The notes: generated by a model not told the origin, from the sequence alone. 64,000 nt of DNA from Brachypterus glaber (GCA_958510825.1 OY294051.1:31127667-31191666); one strand, 5' to 3'. Positions 33,231 to 44,885 are shown, numbered from the stretch's first letter. Translations and numbers: made by a program.

Positions 33231-34598
33231 CAGTGGCGTAACTACAAGTTGGAAATATGTATTTAGTTTTTGAAAATATTTTTTTCAGTAAACATTAAAA
33301 AAAGTTCAAGAAAAACTTCTCATAAATTGAAAAGTAAATTAATTTATAAAAGTTCTTCTTCTTCTTCCTTTTTTTGGCCTTTTCTCAGTGAGATAATTAG
33401 CCAGATCCCTCTTAGTTATTCAATTTACCAAGAGTGGTTCTTGTCTGGCTTTTTCACCATGCCCACTCCTGTTTTGATTATAGAAAATTTACAGTCTTCT
33501 GTAAGACCTTTTATTTTTCTTTTCCTTCTTCCCTTTTCGTATTTGCTGTTGACAAGGCAGTTTTTTCTAATTTTTAATTATATTTGCGCATGCGCTAGTA
33601 TATAAAAAAAATTTGTACGTATAAAAACTTCTTCACGTGTTACTTGCTTCCAAATCAAAATTTATCAGCATTATAAATGATTAAAAAACATAAAATTCCC
33701 TTCTTACTCCAATATAATCACATGTTCGTCATTTTACTGCACATCTTCCATACAATCACTATAAAATATATAAAATCGAATCCAAACGAATAAATAACTT
33801 GATGCTAAAAATTAAACGCGATTAACGCATTACTAATTCCTGCCAAAAGTACTGTTCCTCGTTTCACGGGTGAAAAGCAACTGATTTATAAAAGTTTTTA
33901 AATAAAATTTTCCCATGTTCGCGTTTAGATCGGAGCCGCAGGCGAATTTTTTTTTAATATTCAACACCTCAGAATTTGTGAGAAGAATTATTTTAAAGAA
34001 CCTTTTAATAACATTTTGTATGTGATTATTTTGCAAACACTTAAAAATTTAAAAATAAAATTAATCTAAAATAACCTTTTAATAAAACTTTTCCCTTGAC
34101 CATACACTGAGAGCTTGTTACCGTAGTAAATACTAAACGTTTTTGCTTATATGGAACCCCACGAAAGTTTAGTTAACATTCACTGGTTGTTACAGTGAAT
34201 ATTTTCTCGCAACCAAGTCACGTTTCTATCGTGCGCTCTCTCATACTTTATGATTATGAACGGCAAAGTTGGAAGGACATATGGTCACAATACTTAACGT
34301 TGTTATAATTCTGTTAATTGTCACAGCCAGTGAATGTTAACTTAACTTTCGTAGGGTTCCATATAAGCAAAAACGTTTGGCATCGACCTCTCAGTGTATT
34401 AGCAAGTTTTTAAAAAAAATTCAGGATCACGCATTTTGCAAACACTTTAAAAATTTAAAATCAAATTATAAATGATTTTAATAAAATTTTCCGATGTTAT
34501 TACATTATTGGTATTTAGCTCGGTGTCTTTGGGCCGCCCCTTCGGGGTGTCAGAACGTGTGCATTGCACACACTTGGCACATAGTAGTTACGCCACTG
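33231..34598. mobile_element. 1.37-kb TIR element next to GT92 splice acceptor
   Basis: Ends CAGTGGCGTAACTAC / GTAGTTACGCCACTG. No transposase ORF. It carries diverged internal repeats (TTGCAAACACTTAAAAATTT at about 34031 and 34436). The right-hand internal repeats are separated by the insertion at 34105-34395. The element starts 30 bp upstream of the GT92 exon border. Confidence 0.8.
34105..34395. mobile_element. TA-flanked TIR element (CACTGAGAG family), complete
   Basis: 291 bp with about 85-bp inverted ends (CACTGAGAGCTTGTTACCGT; GGTTCCATATAAGCAAAAAC) and TA flanks at 34103-34104 and 34396-34397. Nested in the CAGTGGCG element. Non-coding. Confidence 0.87.
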
Positions 34599-35197
34599 AA
34601 GGAATGCCCTCGAAAGCTAGTTAGAAAATTAAATATTTTGTCTAACGATAATTATTAAGTGAGTAAATGCCGAAAATGTGTGTTTTATTTACCAAAAAGA
34701 AAACTTAAACACAAAAAAAAATAAAAAAAAAAATCATGAAATATATATAATTTTTTTTTGAACAAACTAAAGCAGATTGGTACATTTAACGCTGGGCTCC
34801 CCTCAAGCCCGAGCCCTGGGAAAGCTTGCCCTTCCTTCTCCCAAAGTCCGGCCCTGATTTCACATATCTAGGAATATTTAGTTTTTTTAATTTTTTATAA
34901 TTTTGTTCATAGCTAAAATTTAAATCTATAAAACTTTTATTTTATTTTAAATTTAATATATTTTTAAATATATTTAACCTAAATATCCTGGCCAATAAAG
35001 GCATAAATAATAATAAAACACATAAAAAGTTTAAAATCGTATTAATATAAATTTATTGAATAAAATTAATTAGTTTTGTGAAATAAACATTTTAAACAAT
35101 AATACGTATCTCTTGATAATAAAATAAATATTAATTTTTGTATGCCATTTATAACGCAAAAAGGTACCTGACGGCAAAATCCAAATGTTTTGTTTGA
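34599..35197. other. Unassigned, with two repeat ends
   Basis: Around 34790-34856 lies a GGGCTCCCC...AGTCCGGCCCTG segment, a right end of the AGGGCCGGA-type repeat. Near 34986-35015, CTGGCCAATAAAGGCATAAA followed by TAA units resembles the 3' end of a non-LTR retrotransposon. Confidence 0.4.
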
Positions 35198-35238
35198 ATT
35201 ACCTATTATAGGCCTATAATAAGCCTATAATAGGTAAT
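35198..35238. repeat. 41-bp palindrome
   Basis: ATTACCTATTATAGGC is mirrored by GCCTATAATAGGTAAT with a short A+T-rich centre. Confidence 0.9.
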
Positions 35239-35239
35239 C

Positions 35240-35590
35240 TCCCAGCTGTGTTTTATATATGTCTTAAAGTAAATTCAAATTAAGCTATCTGCAAATCGCC
35301 AGGTCCTAGATTGGGTTCCTTTGGGTGCTAGAAGCCCCTAAACGGTAGTGAAATGGGGTCCCCGAAAAATATATTTTTAACTTACCGAGTCAAACAAATT
35401 GCATTTATTACATTTAGATTAAGCTATTTTAGAGTTTTACACAATTATTCAGCAGACCAAGGGGGTAAAAAAGACTTTAAAAAGTGCCCTTGACACATGT
35501 CAGTACTTAAAAGTCGACATAATTTTCATTTAATCAAAATGTCATTTCATAAATTCTCATTTATTTAAAAAATTAGGTATTGCATAAGTA
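35240..35590. repeat. Dispersed repeat K, copy 1 (inverted partner at 47832-48580)
   Basis: Shares CAAATCGCCAGGTCCTAGAT, GGGGTCCCCGAAAAATATAT and TCATTTCATAAATTCTCATT with the reverse complement of the 48-kb copy. No ORF. Confidence 0.8.
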
Positions 35591-35858
35591 TATAAAATAC
35601 ATCCGTAAGAAAATAATGAAATAAAAATGCTCTCCGACTATTAAGCGTGGAAGTTGCTGATCAGCAATCACGCGAAAGCAGAAATCACATATTGCCCTCA
35701 CAATACAAACAATATTTTTTCTAAAACACAATAAACATAGCAAAATTCTTCGTTAAAATATATACCAAAGCGGAAAAATTATTTCAGCTTGTTGTTAGCA
35801 ATGAGCGCAAAACAGAAACAGTTAAATGAATAGTAGGAAATAGTTATTTGCTCTCCTA

Positions 35859-36273
35859 AAGTTTATTTTTTTAAGGTATAGTTATTTTAAATTTTCCGCT
35901 AAATACTCCACAAAGTCCGATTTACACTGAAGCATGTGGCTTGTTTTGAATGTCAACATAACCAAAATTTATCATTTTTGTTTTTTTACTTTGTTTTTAT
36001 GTAAAAAAAGAGAACTTATAAAGCTGTTGTTAAAAACACTTTTGTATTCCTGTAGAAACAAAATTGGCTTATAAAATCGCTTTTATTCCAAGAATTTAGA
36101 GGAATAAACCATTGTTTTGTTCTCGTTAATGGCACGTCAAGGTTTTTTGGTTGTGTAAATTGGGCCTAGTCATTTCGCTTACGACGCATACGTATCTTAC
36201 GTTGCTATGGTAATTTCGAGATTGTTTACAAGCGGGAAGGTTTAAAATAACTATACCTTAAAAAAATAAACTT
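35859..36273. mobile_element. TA-flanked MITE (AAGTTTATT family), complete copy
   Basis: 415 bp, inverted ends AAGTTTATTTTTTTAAGGTA / TACCTTAAAAAAATAAACTT, TA on each side (35857-35858 and 36274-36275). Confidence 0.9.
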
Positions 36274-36275
36274 TA

Positions 36276-36378
36276 GTAGAGGTAAGTGATTTTTTCTGTG
36301 TGAGGTCGTATTTTGTGGACTGAAGCTGAGCTGAGGTCCATAATCACGACCGAAGGCAGAAAAAAATTACTTACCTAC
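36276..36378. repeat. Hairpin element adjoining the MITE
   Basis: GTAGAGGTAAGTGATTTTTT / AAAAATTACTTACCTAC and GGTCGTATTTTGTGGAC / GTCCATAATCACGACC pair. About 100 bp. Non-coding. Confidence 0.8.
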
Positions 36379-37193
36379 GAGTAGCGTATTACGTTTTTCT
36401 CACTACCAAGGAGTTAAAATCTTATTTGATTAATAATATTTTTGACATTTATATGTGTGACAGTTCAAGAAATCTTTTTTTTATGGAATTACACTATAAA
36501 ATTAGAAATAGTAGTCTTGTGTCTAGATGTCCCCCTGCGGCAAATGTAAGTGCACTTAGTGTGCTTGTGCGGTAAATCGGTTTTTCTGTCTTTAGTTACG
36601 GTTTTGTTTGTATTGATTTCACCTATCACTAAGTGTGCTCAATATAGTACTTTCCATTACTGTCGACAATTTTTTTTTTACTTTAGGTCCCTTTTCGAGT
36701 GACCACACATTTTATTTTACAAATGTATAGCCTGAAACGGATTAAGCATTTATTTATTATTGATTCTAAAAATATATCTCTTTTTATTAATAATAGGAAT
36801 AAACTTTATATTTATATTGCAATTTTTATATTTTTAATAATTATAATTAATTAATTGTGAATATTTTTTATCATTATTACTTGGAATAATAAAAAAAAAT
36901 ATTTATATATGCAGTTTGTGTAACTAATTACTGTAGGCATGGGCAAAGCAAATCAAGGAATTCTAATAGCTTATTTAAAAGAGATGGTAACAATAAAATA
37001 ATTCAAGAAAGCGAATTTGTCCCAGTCAAAAATACTAACAATATTATCAAAAAAATTAGGCTAAAAATATTTACCTTTATCTATAATATTTGATTACTTG
37101 TTATATGTTTCGTATTGTTCTATTACATATACCAAATTCAAACAGTTTTCTTTTGACTGTAAAATATCTTTTAAAATTAATTAAAAAAATATA
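36379..37193. other. Unassigned A+T-rich sequence
   Basis: No supported ORF or repeat. Confidence 0.35.
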
Positions 37194-37287
37194 TTAAAAG
37201 CGTCGTTCGCAGTAAAAAACATGTAACATGTTTATTTTTGTGGGTCGAAACATGTTACATGTTTTTTACTGCAAACGACGCTTTTAA
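37194..37287. mobile_element. 94-bp palindromic MITE
   Basis: Outer TTAAAAGCGTCGTT / AACGACGCTTTTAA type arms continue through AGTAAAAAACATGTAACATG and its complement; only about 15 bp is unpaired at the centre. Confidence 0.9.
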
Positions 37288-37545
37288 CCTACAAATTTTC
37301 GACATGGTGTCCACACCAATTTTTATATTTTAATGTAATATTTATTGTTTTTTTGTTTGTAAAAGGTTCCTTGTCCATAATATGTTCAATTTAATAATAT
37401 ATATGACTACGCTCACACAATTTCAGTTAAGAAATTTACATATTTTACCTGAAAATGGGATTCAATACAGTCACGAAAATATTTTGTTATATATTATCAT
37501 TATTATTATTATTATTATTATTATTAACAATAGCTGTTATCTTTT

Positions 37546-37586
37546 AGCTTTGATAAAGCCCCCAAAGAGTGGAGAAACGTTAGCGA
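37546..37586 (+). ncRNA. Degenerate hammerhead-like motif, copy 1
   Basis: Stem I GCT (37547-37549) / AGC (37582-37584); core TTGATAA (37550-37556), one A, stem II GCCCC with the weak partner TGGA in this copy, then GAAAC and GTT. U replaces C3 and A replaces G8. The AATAAAG that follows resembles PLE 3' ends. Repeated at 38984-39024 with better stem II pairing (CCCC/GGGG). Confidence 0.45.
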
Positions 37587-37902
37587 TAAAATAAAGTGCC
37601 CCTTAAAACCTCCCGAAAAATTCGAGTTTTATTACAAACCAGAAAATTACATTCAAAGTTTGGCAACCTACATGCTATTTACCTACAATAAAAAAAATAC
37701 TTTTGACTTGATAAAATTTACTTATTAAAGTAAAAAATTCAACCGCCTAAACTTTGCCAGTTTTATATATTTTTTACTGCACCTCTAGGGCCATCTAAGC
37801 ATGGTAACAAAAAGCCAAAATCACGAAGCATAGCTCAGAAACAGGCACTGTCCCATTCAATAATTATAATATTTCTCACTCATAGTGATCTCCCCCTACT
37901 TA

Positions 37903-38743
37903 CAGTGGGTCATGTAAGAGCGTGTCACCTATAACGTGTAGTCGGTAAGAGAGACCCCTACTTTTTTTTTTTCGAGGATATAGTTTACTTCCTGACGCAC
38001 AATGCTTTGTACATAAAGACTATTTCTAAAGCTTATTTTTGGTGAACTAACACGTTTTAAAACATGAGTGCTGCGTACCCGTCACGGTTAGAAGCTGTCT
38101 TCCTCTATTCGCATCCAAAAGGTCCGAAAATGACGCCTACAGCGGCTGCGAAGTATCTGGGCAAGTCGGGGACATTCGTCAGTGAAATGATACTCGGAAA
38201 CTAAAAATGTTGACGACTTACTAGATCTGGGCTCAACAGCAAAAGTGTCGGCACGAAAAATAATTTTAAACATGTTTTCTCAGAATCCTCAATTAACCCT
38301 GCCATAAGAGGCGAAAATACTGATGCAGAAAGGTTTGGATATTTCGCATGAAACAATTTGGGGTCACAATTTAAAATGGCGAAGTGCAATAAGAAACCTT
38401 TGTTGAGTGAAAAAAAGAGCAAAAGGACTCTCGTGGGCCAAGAAAAACATCGATGGAAATTGGCCGTCCCAGTCGCCCGATGCAAACCCCATCAAGCACA
38501 AGCTTCGTGGGAAAGAGGTCTACACATTAGAGCAGCTGTCGCGAGACTAGGACTATTTGGAGGTCTTTGCCGTAGGAATATATGGAAAATCTCGTCAAAT
38601 ATGCCCACACATCATTGATGCCAATGGGCACTGGACGAGTTCCTATATTATTTGCATTGATCTACCATTCATTGACTGTGAATTGATATAGAAAAATTAG
38701 CATGAATAAATTCTTAAATAAGCAATGCGTGACACGCTCTTAC
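37903..38743 (+). mobile_element. Deleted Tc1/mariner-like element, copy 1
   Basis: Left end CAGTGGGTCATGTAAGAGCG after TA (37901-37902); the right end GTGACACGCTCTTACTTAC is cut by the duplication junction. The transposase relic is listed separately. Confidence 0.75.
38064..38690 (+). pseudogene. Tc1/mariner-like transposase relic, copy 1
   Basis: Starts MSAAYPSRLEAVFLYSHPKG with a helix-turn-helix-like stretch (TAAAKYLGKS), then a stop at MILGN. Further pieces in shifting frames resemble the linker region (AKILMQKGLDISHETIW) and, near the end, SPDANPIKHKL, the place of the third catalytic acidic residue in Tc1/mariner enzymes. The central part with the first two catalytic Asp residues is missing: the sequence passes from the region before them straight to the SPDxNPI box. 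Several stops make it non-functional. Both tandem copies share the deletion. Confidence 0.75.
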
Positions 38744-38983
38744 TTACATGGTGTCCACACCAATTTTTATATTTTAATGTAATGTTTATTGTTTTTATGT
38801 TTGTAAAAGGTTCCTTGTCCATAATATGTTCAATTTAATAATATATATGACTACGCTCACACAATTTCAGGTAAGAAATTTACATATTTTACCTGAAAAT
38901 GGGATTCAATACAGTCACGAAAATATTTTGTTATATATTATCATTATTATTATTATTATTATTAACAATAGCTGTTATCTTTT

Positions 38984-39024
38984 AGCTTTGATAAAGCCCC
39001 CAAAGAGGGGAGAAACGTTAGCGA
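38984..39024 (+). ncRNA. Degenerate hammerhead-like motif, copy 2
   Basis: As in 37546-37586 but stem II is CCCC/GGGG. Core TTGATAA, then GAAAC and GTT|AGC with stem I GCT/AGC. Confidence 0.45.
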
Positions 39025-39365
39025 TAAAATAAAGTGACGCTTTAAAACCTCCCGAAAGTGACGCTTTAAAACCTCCCGAAAAATTCGAGTTTTATTACAA
39101 ACCAGAAAATTACATTCAAAGTTTGGCAACCTACATGCTATTTACCTACAATAAAAAAAATACTTTTGACTTGATAAAATTTACTTATTAAAGTAAAAAA
39201 TTCAACCGCCTAAACTTTGCCAGTTTTATATATTTTTTACTGCACCTCTAGGGCCATCTAAGCATGGTAACAAAAAGCCAAAATCACGAAGCATAGCTCA
39301 GAAACAGGCACTGTCCCATTCAATAATTATAATATTTCTCACTCATAGTGATCTCCCCCTACTTA

Positions 39366-40222
39366 CAGTGGGTCATGTAAGAGCGTGTCACCTATAACGT
39401 GTAGTCGGTAAGAGAGACCCCTACTTTTTTTTTCGAGGATATAGTTTACTTCCTGACGCACAATGCTTTGTACATAAAGACTATTTCTAAAGCTTATTTT
39501 TGGTGAACTAACACGTTTTAAAACATGAGTGCTGCGTACCCGTCACGGTTAGAAGCTGTCTTCCTCTATTCGCATCCAAAAGGTCCGAAAATGACGCCTA
39601 CAGCGGCTGCGAAGTATCTGGGCAAGTCGGGGACATTCGTCAGTGAAATGATACTCGGAAACTAAAAATGTTGACGACCTACTAGATCTGGGCTCAACAG
39701 CAAAAGTGTCGGTACGAAAAATAATTTTAAACATGTTTTCTCAGAATCCTCAATTAACCCTGCCATAAGAGGCGAAAATACTGATGCAGAAAGGTTTGGA
39801 TATTTCGCATGAAACAATTTGGGGTCACAATTTGAAGTGGCGAAGTGCAATAAGAAACCTTTGTTGAGTGAAAAAAAGAGCAAAAGGACTCTCGTGGGCC
39901 AAGAAAAACATCGATGGAAATTGGCCGTCCCAGTCGCCCGATGCAAACCCCATCAAGCACAAGCTTCGTGGGAAAGAGGTCTACACATTAGAGCAGCTGT
40001 CGCGAGACTAGGACAATTTGGAGGTCTTTGCCGTAGGAATATATGGAAAATCTCGTCAAATATGCCCACACGATGCCAAGCGATCATTGATGCCAATGGG
40101 CACTGGACGAGTTCCTATATTATTTGCATTGATCTACCATTGACTGTGAATTGATATAGAAAAATTAGCATGAATAAATTCTTAAATAAGCAATGCGTGA
40201 CACGCTCTTACTTGACGGACTG
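39366..40222 (+). mobile_element. Deleted Tc1/mariner-like element, copy 2 (complete ends)
   Basis: Inverted ends of about 26 bp: CAGTGGGTCATGTAAGAGCG / GTGACACGCTCTTACTTGAC, with TA at 39364-39365 and 40223-40224. 857 bp. Confidence 0.87.
39525..40154 (+). pseudogene. Tc1/mariner-like transposase relic, copy 2
   Basis: Same structure and same internal deletion as the relic at 38064. This copy keeps NMPTRCQAIIDANGHWTSSY at the C-terminus, matching the SMPxRCxAVIxAxGxxTxY end of Tc1 transposases; copy 1 lost the RCQA part. Early stop after MILGN. Non-functional. Confidence 0.8.
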
Positions 40223-40484
40223 TACATATAAAGTATAAATTAATAATTTATTTAACTTTGAAATACGTACTTTGCACACAAAATGATAGCATGGTTAATT
40301 ATAATAACTTTGGTAATGCTTTACAACTTTTGAAGTTATAAAAGGCATTAAAACTTATGTTAGAGCACTATGTCTTTTCAGCACCCGACTTTATACTGAA
40401 TATTTTATTTAATTATGAATTGTTGTTCCACATTTATTAATATTCCTAACGTATTACCCCTGGTGGAATTTTAATGTCGCGGTA

Positions 40485-40654
40485 CAGCTTGTCAAACTTA
40501 GGATGAGACGTTTTTGAATATGAACACGGCCCACTAGTGCGCATTGGACAGCTGCTGAATTCAACAGTTGTTAGAGGTACGCGTACCGCCTACCTTTCTT
40601 CCTCCGAATACTTTCTGTTTTATTTCCACGTCTCTTCCTAAGTTTGACGAGCTG
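40485..40654. mobile_element. 170-bp TA-flanked TIR element
   Basis: Ends CAGCTTGTCAAACTTAGGA / TCCTAAGTTTGACGAGCTG, TA at 40483-40484 and 40655-40656. Interior has GGTACGCGTACC. Non-coding. Confidence 0.87.
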
Positions 40655-41120
40655 TAACATATACCACTAAAAAAGGTACAGGTTAGGGCAACCATATCAA
40701 TAGTTCTTGAACTGTTTTATTTTTTCTAGTTGCTGCAACCAGAAATCTGTTAAGGGCAACAGCACAACTTGTTGTGGTCACTAGAAACAAAACTTAGATT
40801 TTAAGGATCTACCAAGCACAACAATTCGTCTTGTTGCTCTTACCAAATTTTTAGTTGTGTAGTGTCTTGTAGCATATGCGATTCTAAGGAATCATATTTT
40901 CGTGAGAATGTTTCTAGTTTTGTATGTAATATTAATTTGTGCTATACGGCTGATTCGACACTTATCTATGGGAAACATAGGTTCAATGTTTGTTGACCGC
41001 TTTTCAGCAGAAATGTAATATATACATGTAATAATAATCTAGTTTGTTAACTACATGTACAAGATGTTTTGTTTTGCAGATCAGATTTTGAATAGACAGT
41101 CTTGCTATAAACTTAAAATA

Positions 41121-41818
41121 TGTTTAATTAAAACGAACCTAAACCAGCGGTTTTACATGGCGATCCTGCCTTTCGGATAATGTGATTTTACTAAATATCG
41201 GATAATGTGATTTTACTAAAATGGGTAAATCGAGCAGCAAACATGCTGAAGTTACGGATACGGGCGTCGTTAATTCGAACTTTATAGTGGAAGAATCGAA
41301 TGTGAAGGTGCCTTTAGACATTCATGTGTTGTTCTACATCATAGCAGGGGCGTTATTAGTCCAATTGTTCTTCAAGGTGAAGAAGGCTCAGCGCAGAACG
41401 CTTAAAAAGGACTTATCTAGGAGTATGGTGCTGAGAACACAAGCCATGGACGTATAGAAGCCCAGGTATTTTAAAACCACACAAAAGGTATGTCCTAAAT
41501 TAAGGAACGCGATGAGGGCACGAAATGGCGTCACGGCGCCCAGGAACTGCGTATTTGGCGCAGAGTATTATGAACATTTCCAGTGACGCAGAGGCAGCAT
41601 GAATTTTTTTTGTTTAATGAACTTTTTTTTTATATTTTAAATGCTTTTGCATATATTTTTTATTTTACAATTATTTAGATATTATGAGGTCATATTTAGA
41701 TTAGTTATTTTTAGTTTTAATGAGTAGGTTAGAAGATTGGGAAGGTGTCCAGTCCAAGCTAATAATTATTAAAAATTTAGTTGTTTAATTAAAACGAACC
41801 TAAACCAGCGGTTTTACA
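41121..41818 (+). mobile_element. Small element with 37-bp terminal direct repeats and one membrane-protein ORF
   Basis: A 37-bp sequence that begins TGTTTAATTAAAACGAACC and ends GCGGTTTTACA occurs at 41121-41157 and again at 41782-41818, enclosing the ORF at 41221-41457. The repeat starts with TG and ends with CA, like an LTR, but is far shorter than usual LTRs. No flanking target duplication was found. A 24-bp tandem repeat (GGATAATGTGATTTTACTAA) lies just before the ORF start. The origin is unknown. Confidence 0.6.
41221..41457 (+). CDS. Small N-myristoylation-signal, single-pass membrane protein (unknown family)
   Basis: 78 residues. The start MGKSSSKH fits an N-myristoylation signal (Gly2, Ser6). 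Residues about 36-52 (HVLFYIIAGALLVQLFF) form one hydrophobic segment, followed by a very basic stretch KVKKAQRRTLKKDLSR. Topology is therefore lipidated N-terminus, membrane segment, basic tail. The ORF is intact and is the only one enclosed by the 37-bp direct repeats. A further short ORF (about 41512-41583, ending NCVFGAEYYEHFQ) follows in another frame. Composition is richer in G+C than the surroundings. I do not recognise the family; it is probably part of a mobile or virus-derived element rather than a host gene. Confidence 0.55.
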   Translation: MGKSSSKHAEVTDTGVVNSNFIVEESNVKVPLDIHVLFYIIAGALLVQLFFKVKKAQRRTLKKDLSRSMVLRTQAMDV

Positions 41819-41879
41819 GTTGCAACGACCAGAAATATAGTGCTGTTCAGTATTTATTATATTATTCACAGCGCCGGCG

Positions 41880-42020
41880 CTAGAATAATATTATACGGTA
41901 GTTTCGAATTTTCAAAAAAAATCAAAAATCGTCCTAGACAAAAAATTCTTGGATATAAATTTGTTTCATGAAAAAATAAGCAACTTTTTTTTCAAATGTC
42001 CGTCTGTCCGTCTGTCTGTC
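41880..42020. repeat. Dispersed repeat with GTCTGTCCGTCTGTC tract (inverted partner at 52120-52345)
   Basis: TAGAATAATATTATACGGTA, CCTAGACAAAAAATTCTTGG and the TGTCCGTCTGTC run match the reverse complement of 52120-52345. The GACAGACAGACAG side is a common feature of dispersed invertebrate repeats. Confidence 0.75.
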
Positions 42021-42732
42021 CAAGAATCGCGCGTTTGCCCTATTCGAATTTCTATTGGTTGCAATTTAAATTTTGTTTTTTATTTTTAGACTTATAATTT
42101 TGCCTAAAAATGGTTTAATCTTGCAGCAGTGTTTTTCCTAGCTTTATAGTAGATTATAAAAATAGTTTTTAATTAAAATATATTTTGCTTTTATATTTCA
42201 GCAAAAAATTATTATTAAAATATAATTGGGTTGGAACGCTATTAAAAAGTTCTTCTATTTTTATGTTTTAAACCGTTTGAAGTAGAATTTTGAATACATG
42301 TAATTTTAACTAAAAACTAAATGTTTTTTAGTTATACAATATAGACTTTATACAGGGGGTATATTTAAAATGTTACAAAATAGTTCCACATCATTCATAC
42401 TTTCATAATAGTAATAATTATACGCATACATATGCAAACCTATATGTTATATATAATGGAATTTTATTAATTCAAAAAGGCCCTTAATTTGAGAAATTCG
42501 ATGAGAGGTATTTTCATATACACATTTATGCTCTTAAATTTGCAAAACGGACGTGCTTCATTAAGCATATCCTCTAAAGCCTAACACGTTTTTAAAGAAA
42601 AGTGTGAAGCACAGTAAATGCTTCTTTAAAGTAGGTACATAAGTTTTGTGTAATAATTAACAACGTTCACCGGCTTAAAACTAATGAATGTTTAAATTTT
42701 TAATTGATTACACTTTTCATTCAGTGTATTAG
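42021..42732. other. Unassigned A+T-rich sequence
   Basis: No gene or clear repeat. Confidence 0.35.
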
Positions 42733-43698
<966 letters not shown>

Positions 43699-43719
43699 TT
43701 ATTGTTCCTTCGTTAAGGT

Positions 43720-44345
43720 GGATAGGGTCTTTTACAGCGCCGGACAAAACCGCGCCTGGTTTACCGCGCCGCTTTTTACCGCGCCACCCTTTACCGCGCC
43801 TGTCCTTTACCGCGCCGACCGTATCCGCGCCTAGGACATTTCCGCGCCTATGTAAACTTTTGATTTCATTTTATTTGAGTATTTACTATAGTGTTCGATT
43901 TTTTTTTATTTGTAACAAGTGAAACAACATTTATTTAACAAAAAATTTATTGTTTTTTCTTTTCTGTAAATATGCTGCTTCCAAATAGCCAAATCTTTAT
44001 TTCTACTGCTTTTGATAATTTCTATCGACATTGTAACTTAACTGAACCTCTTTCATTTGTGTACTAAATAATTATTTCGATTAAAGAAATACTAAGTAGG
44101 TAAATATACTAAAACTCAATAAAAAATAGCACAAAATCACTTGTATATAAATCGAACAAAATCACAAAAAAAAAACATAAAAAAATCATACAATAATAAA
44201 TTAAAACTGGGCCATGGCGCGGTAATGGACGACGCGGAGGAGGACGGCGCGGTAAAGAACGGCGCGGTAGTGACCATGGCGCGGTAACGTCCTAGGCGCG
44301 GTAACTGACGGCGCGGTAAATTTGGCGCTGTAAAAGACGGCGCCC
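43720..44345. mobile_element. Foldback/Mutator-like element with arrayed CCGCGCC units
   Basis: A perfect 9-bp duplication CGTTAAGGT lies on both sides (43711-43719 and 44346-44354). Each arm (43720-43855 and 44212-44345) is made of about eight diverged 14-17 bp units with the core TTTACCGCGCC on the left and GGCGCGGTAAA on the right, in mirror order; the outermost pair is TTTTACAGCGCC / GGCGCTGTAAAA. A 350-bp A+T-rich centre has no transposase. The 9-bp duplication and long composite inverted ends fit the Mutator (MULE) superfamily. Confidence 0.85.
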
Positions 44346-44354
44346 CGTTAAGGT

Positions 44355-44882
44355 ATAACATGAAAAAATTAGTGTATTAGGTATTGCTGCTTTATTTAAT
44401 TTTTTTAAAAGGATATTCAACAGTTTTTGTATGCAAAATAGATGTAATCTGGACGTGTGAGTGTTATCGAGTAATTTCAACAGGTATTTTCGTTGTTTCG
44501 TTACTTAATTGATTTATCCGTTGCACAGTGGGGTATTTACAACATAAACTCGAAAAAAAAACTTAAAGTGTCAGAAATAGTAATTATATACAAAGGTAGA
44601 GAATATATTTTTTATAGCTGAGTGTATTTAAGAGTGCGAGGCTATAATAGTCTTCTCTACCATAGTTTATTTATTAGTTTTTTCACTACTAACACTATTT
44701 AACTATTTTTATTTAAATAATAAAATAAAATATTAACAGAAATGATATTTCTTGAAATTTTCATAAAAATCAAGTATCCTTGATCAATGACATTTGCTTA
44801 AATAAATACTTTGAACTGACGTTTAAAAATTTAGTTTATTTTTAAATTTTTTTCATAATATTTAGCTAATTATTGATAGTAG
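44355..44882. other. Unassigned A+T-rich sequence
   Basis: No supported feature. Confidence 0.35.
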
Positions 44883-44885
44883 TAA

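Larger units (their letters stand above)
37303..40224. repeat. 1.45-kb tandem duplication carrying a PLE tail and a mariner relic
   Basis: 37303-38749 and 38750-40224 are direct copies at about 98 percent identity by eye, starting CATGGTGTCCACACC. The junction lies inside the right end of the first mariner-like element, so only the second copy keeps its complete end. The trinucleotide ATT run is 24-27 bp in copy 1 and shorter in copy 2; copy 2 has a local duplication of AAAGTGACGCTTTAAAACC. Confidence 0.93.

Noticed and set aside
33270..33605. 111-codon ORF with a Ser run
   Set aside because: Lies inside the CAGTGGCG transposon, low-complexity TTC run, no domain.
38201..38485. Antisense ORFs in the tandem mariner relics (also 39662-39960)
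   Set aside because: They are shadows on the opposite strand of the decayed transposase; frames are conserved only because the copies are recent.
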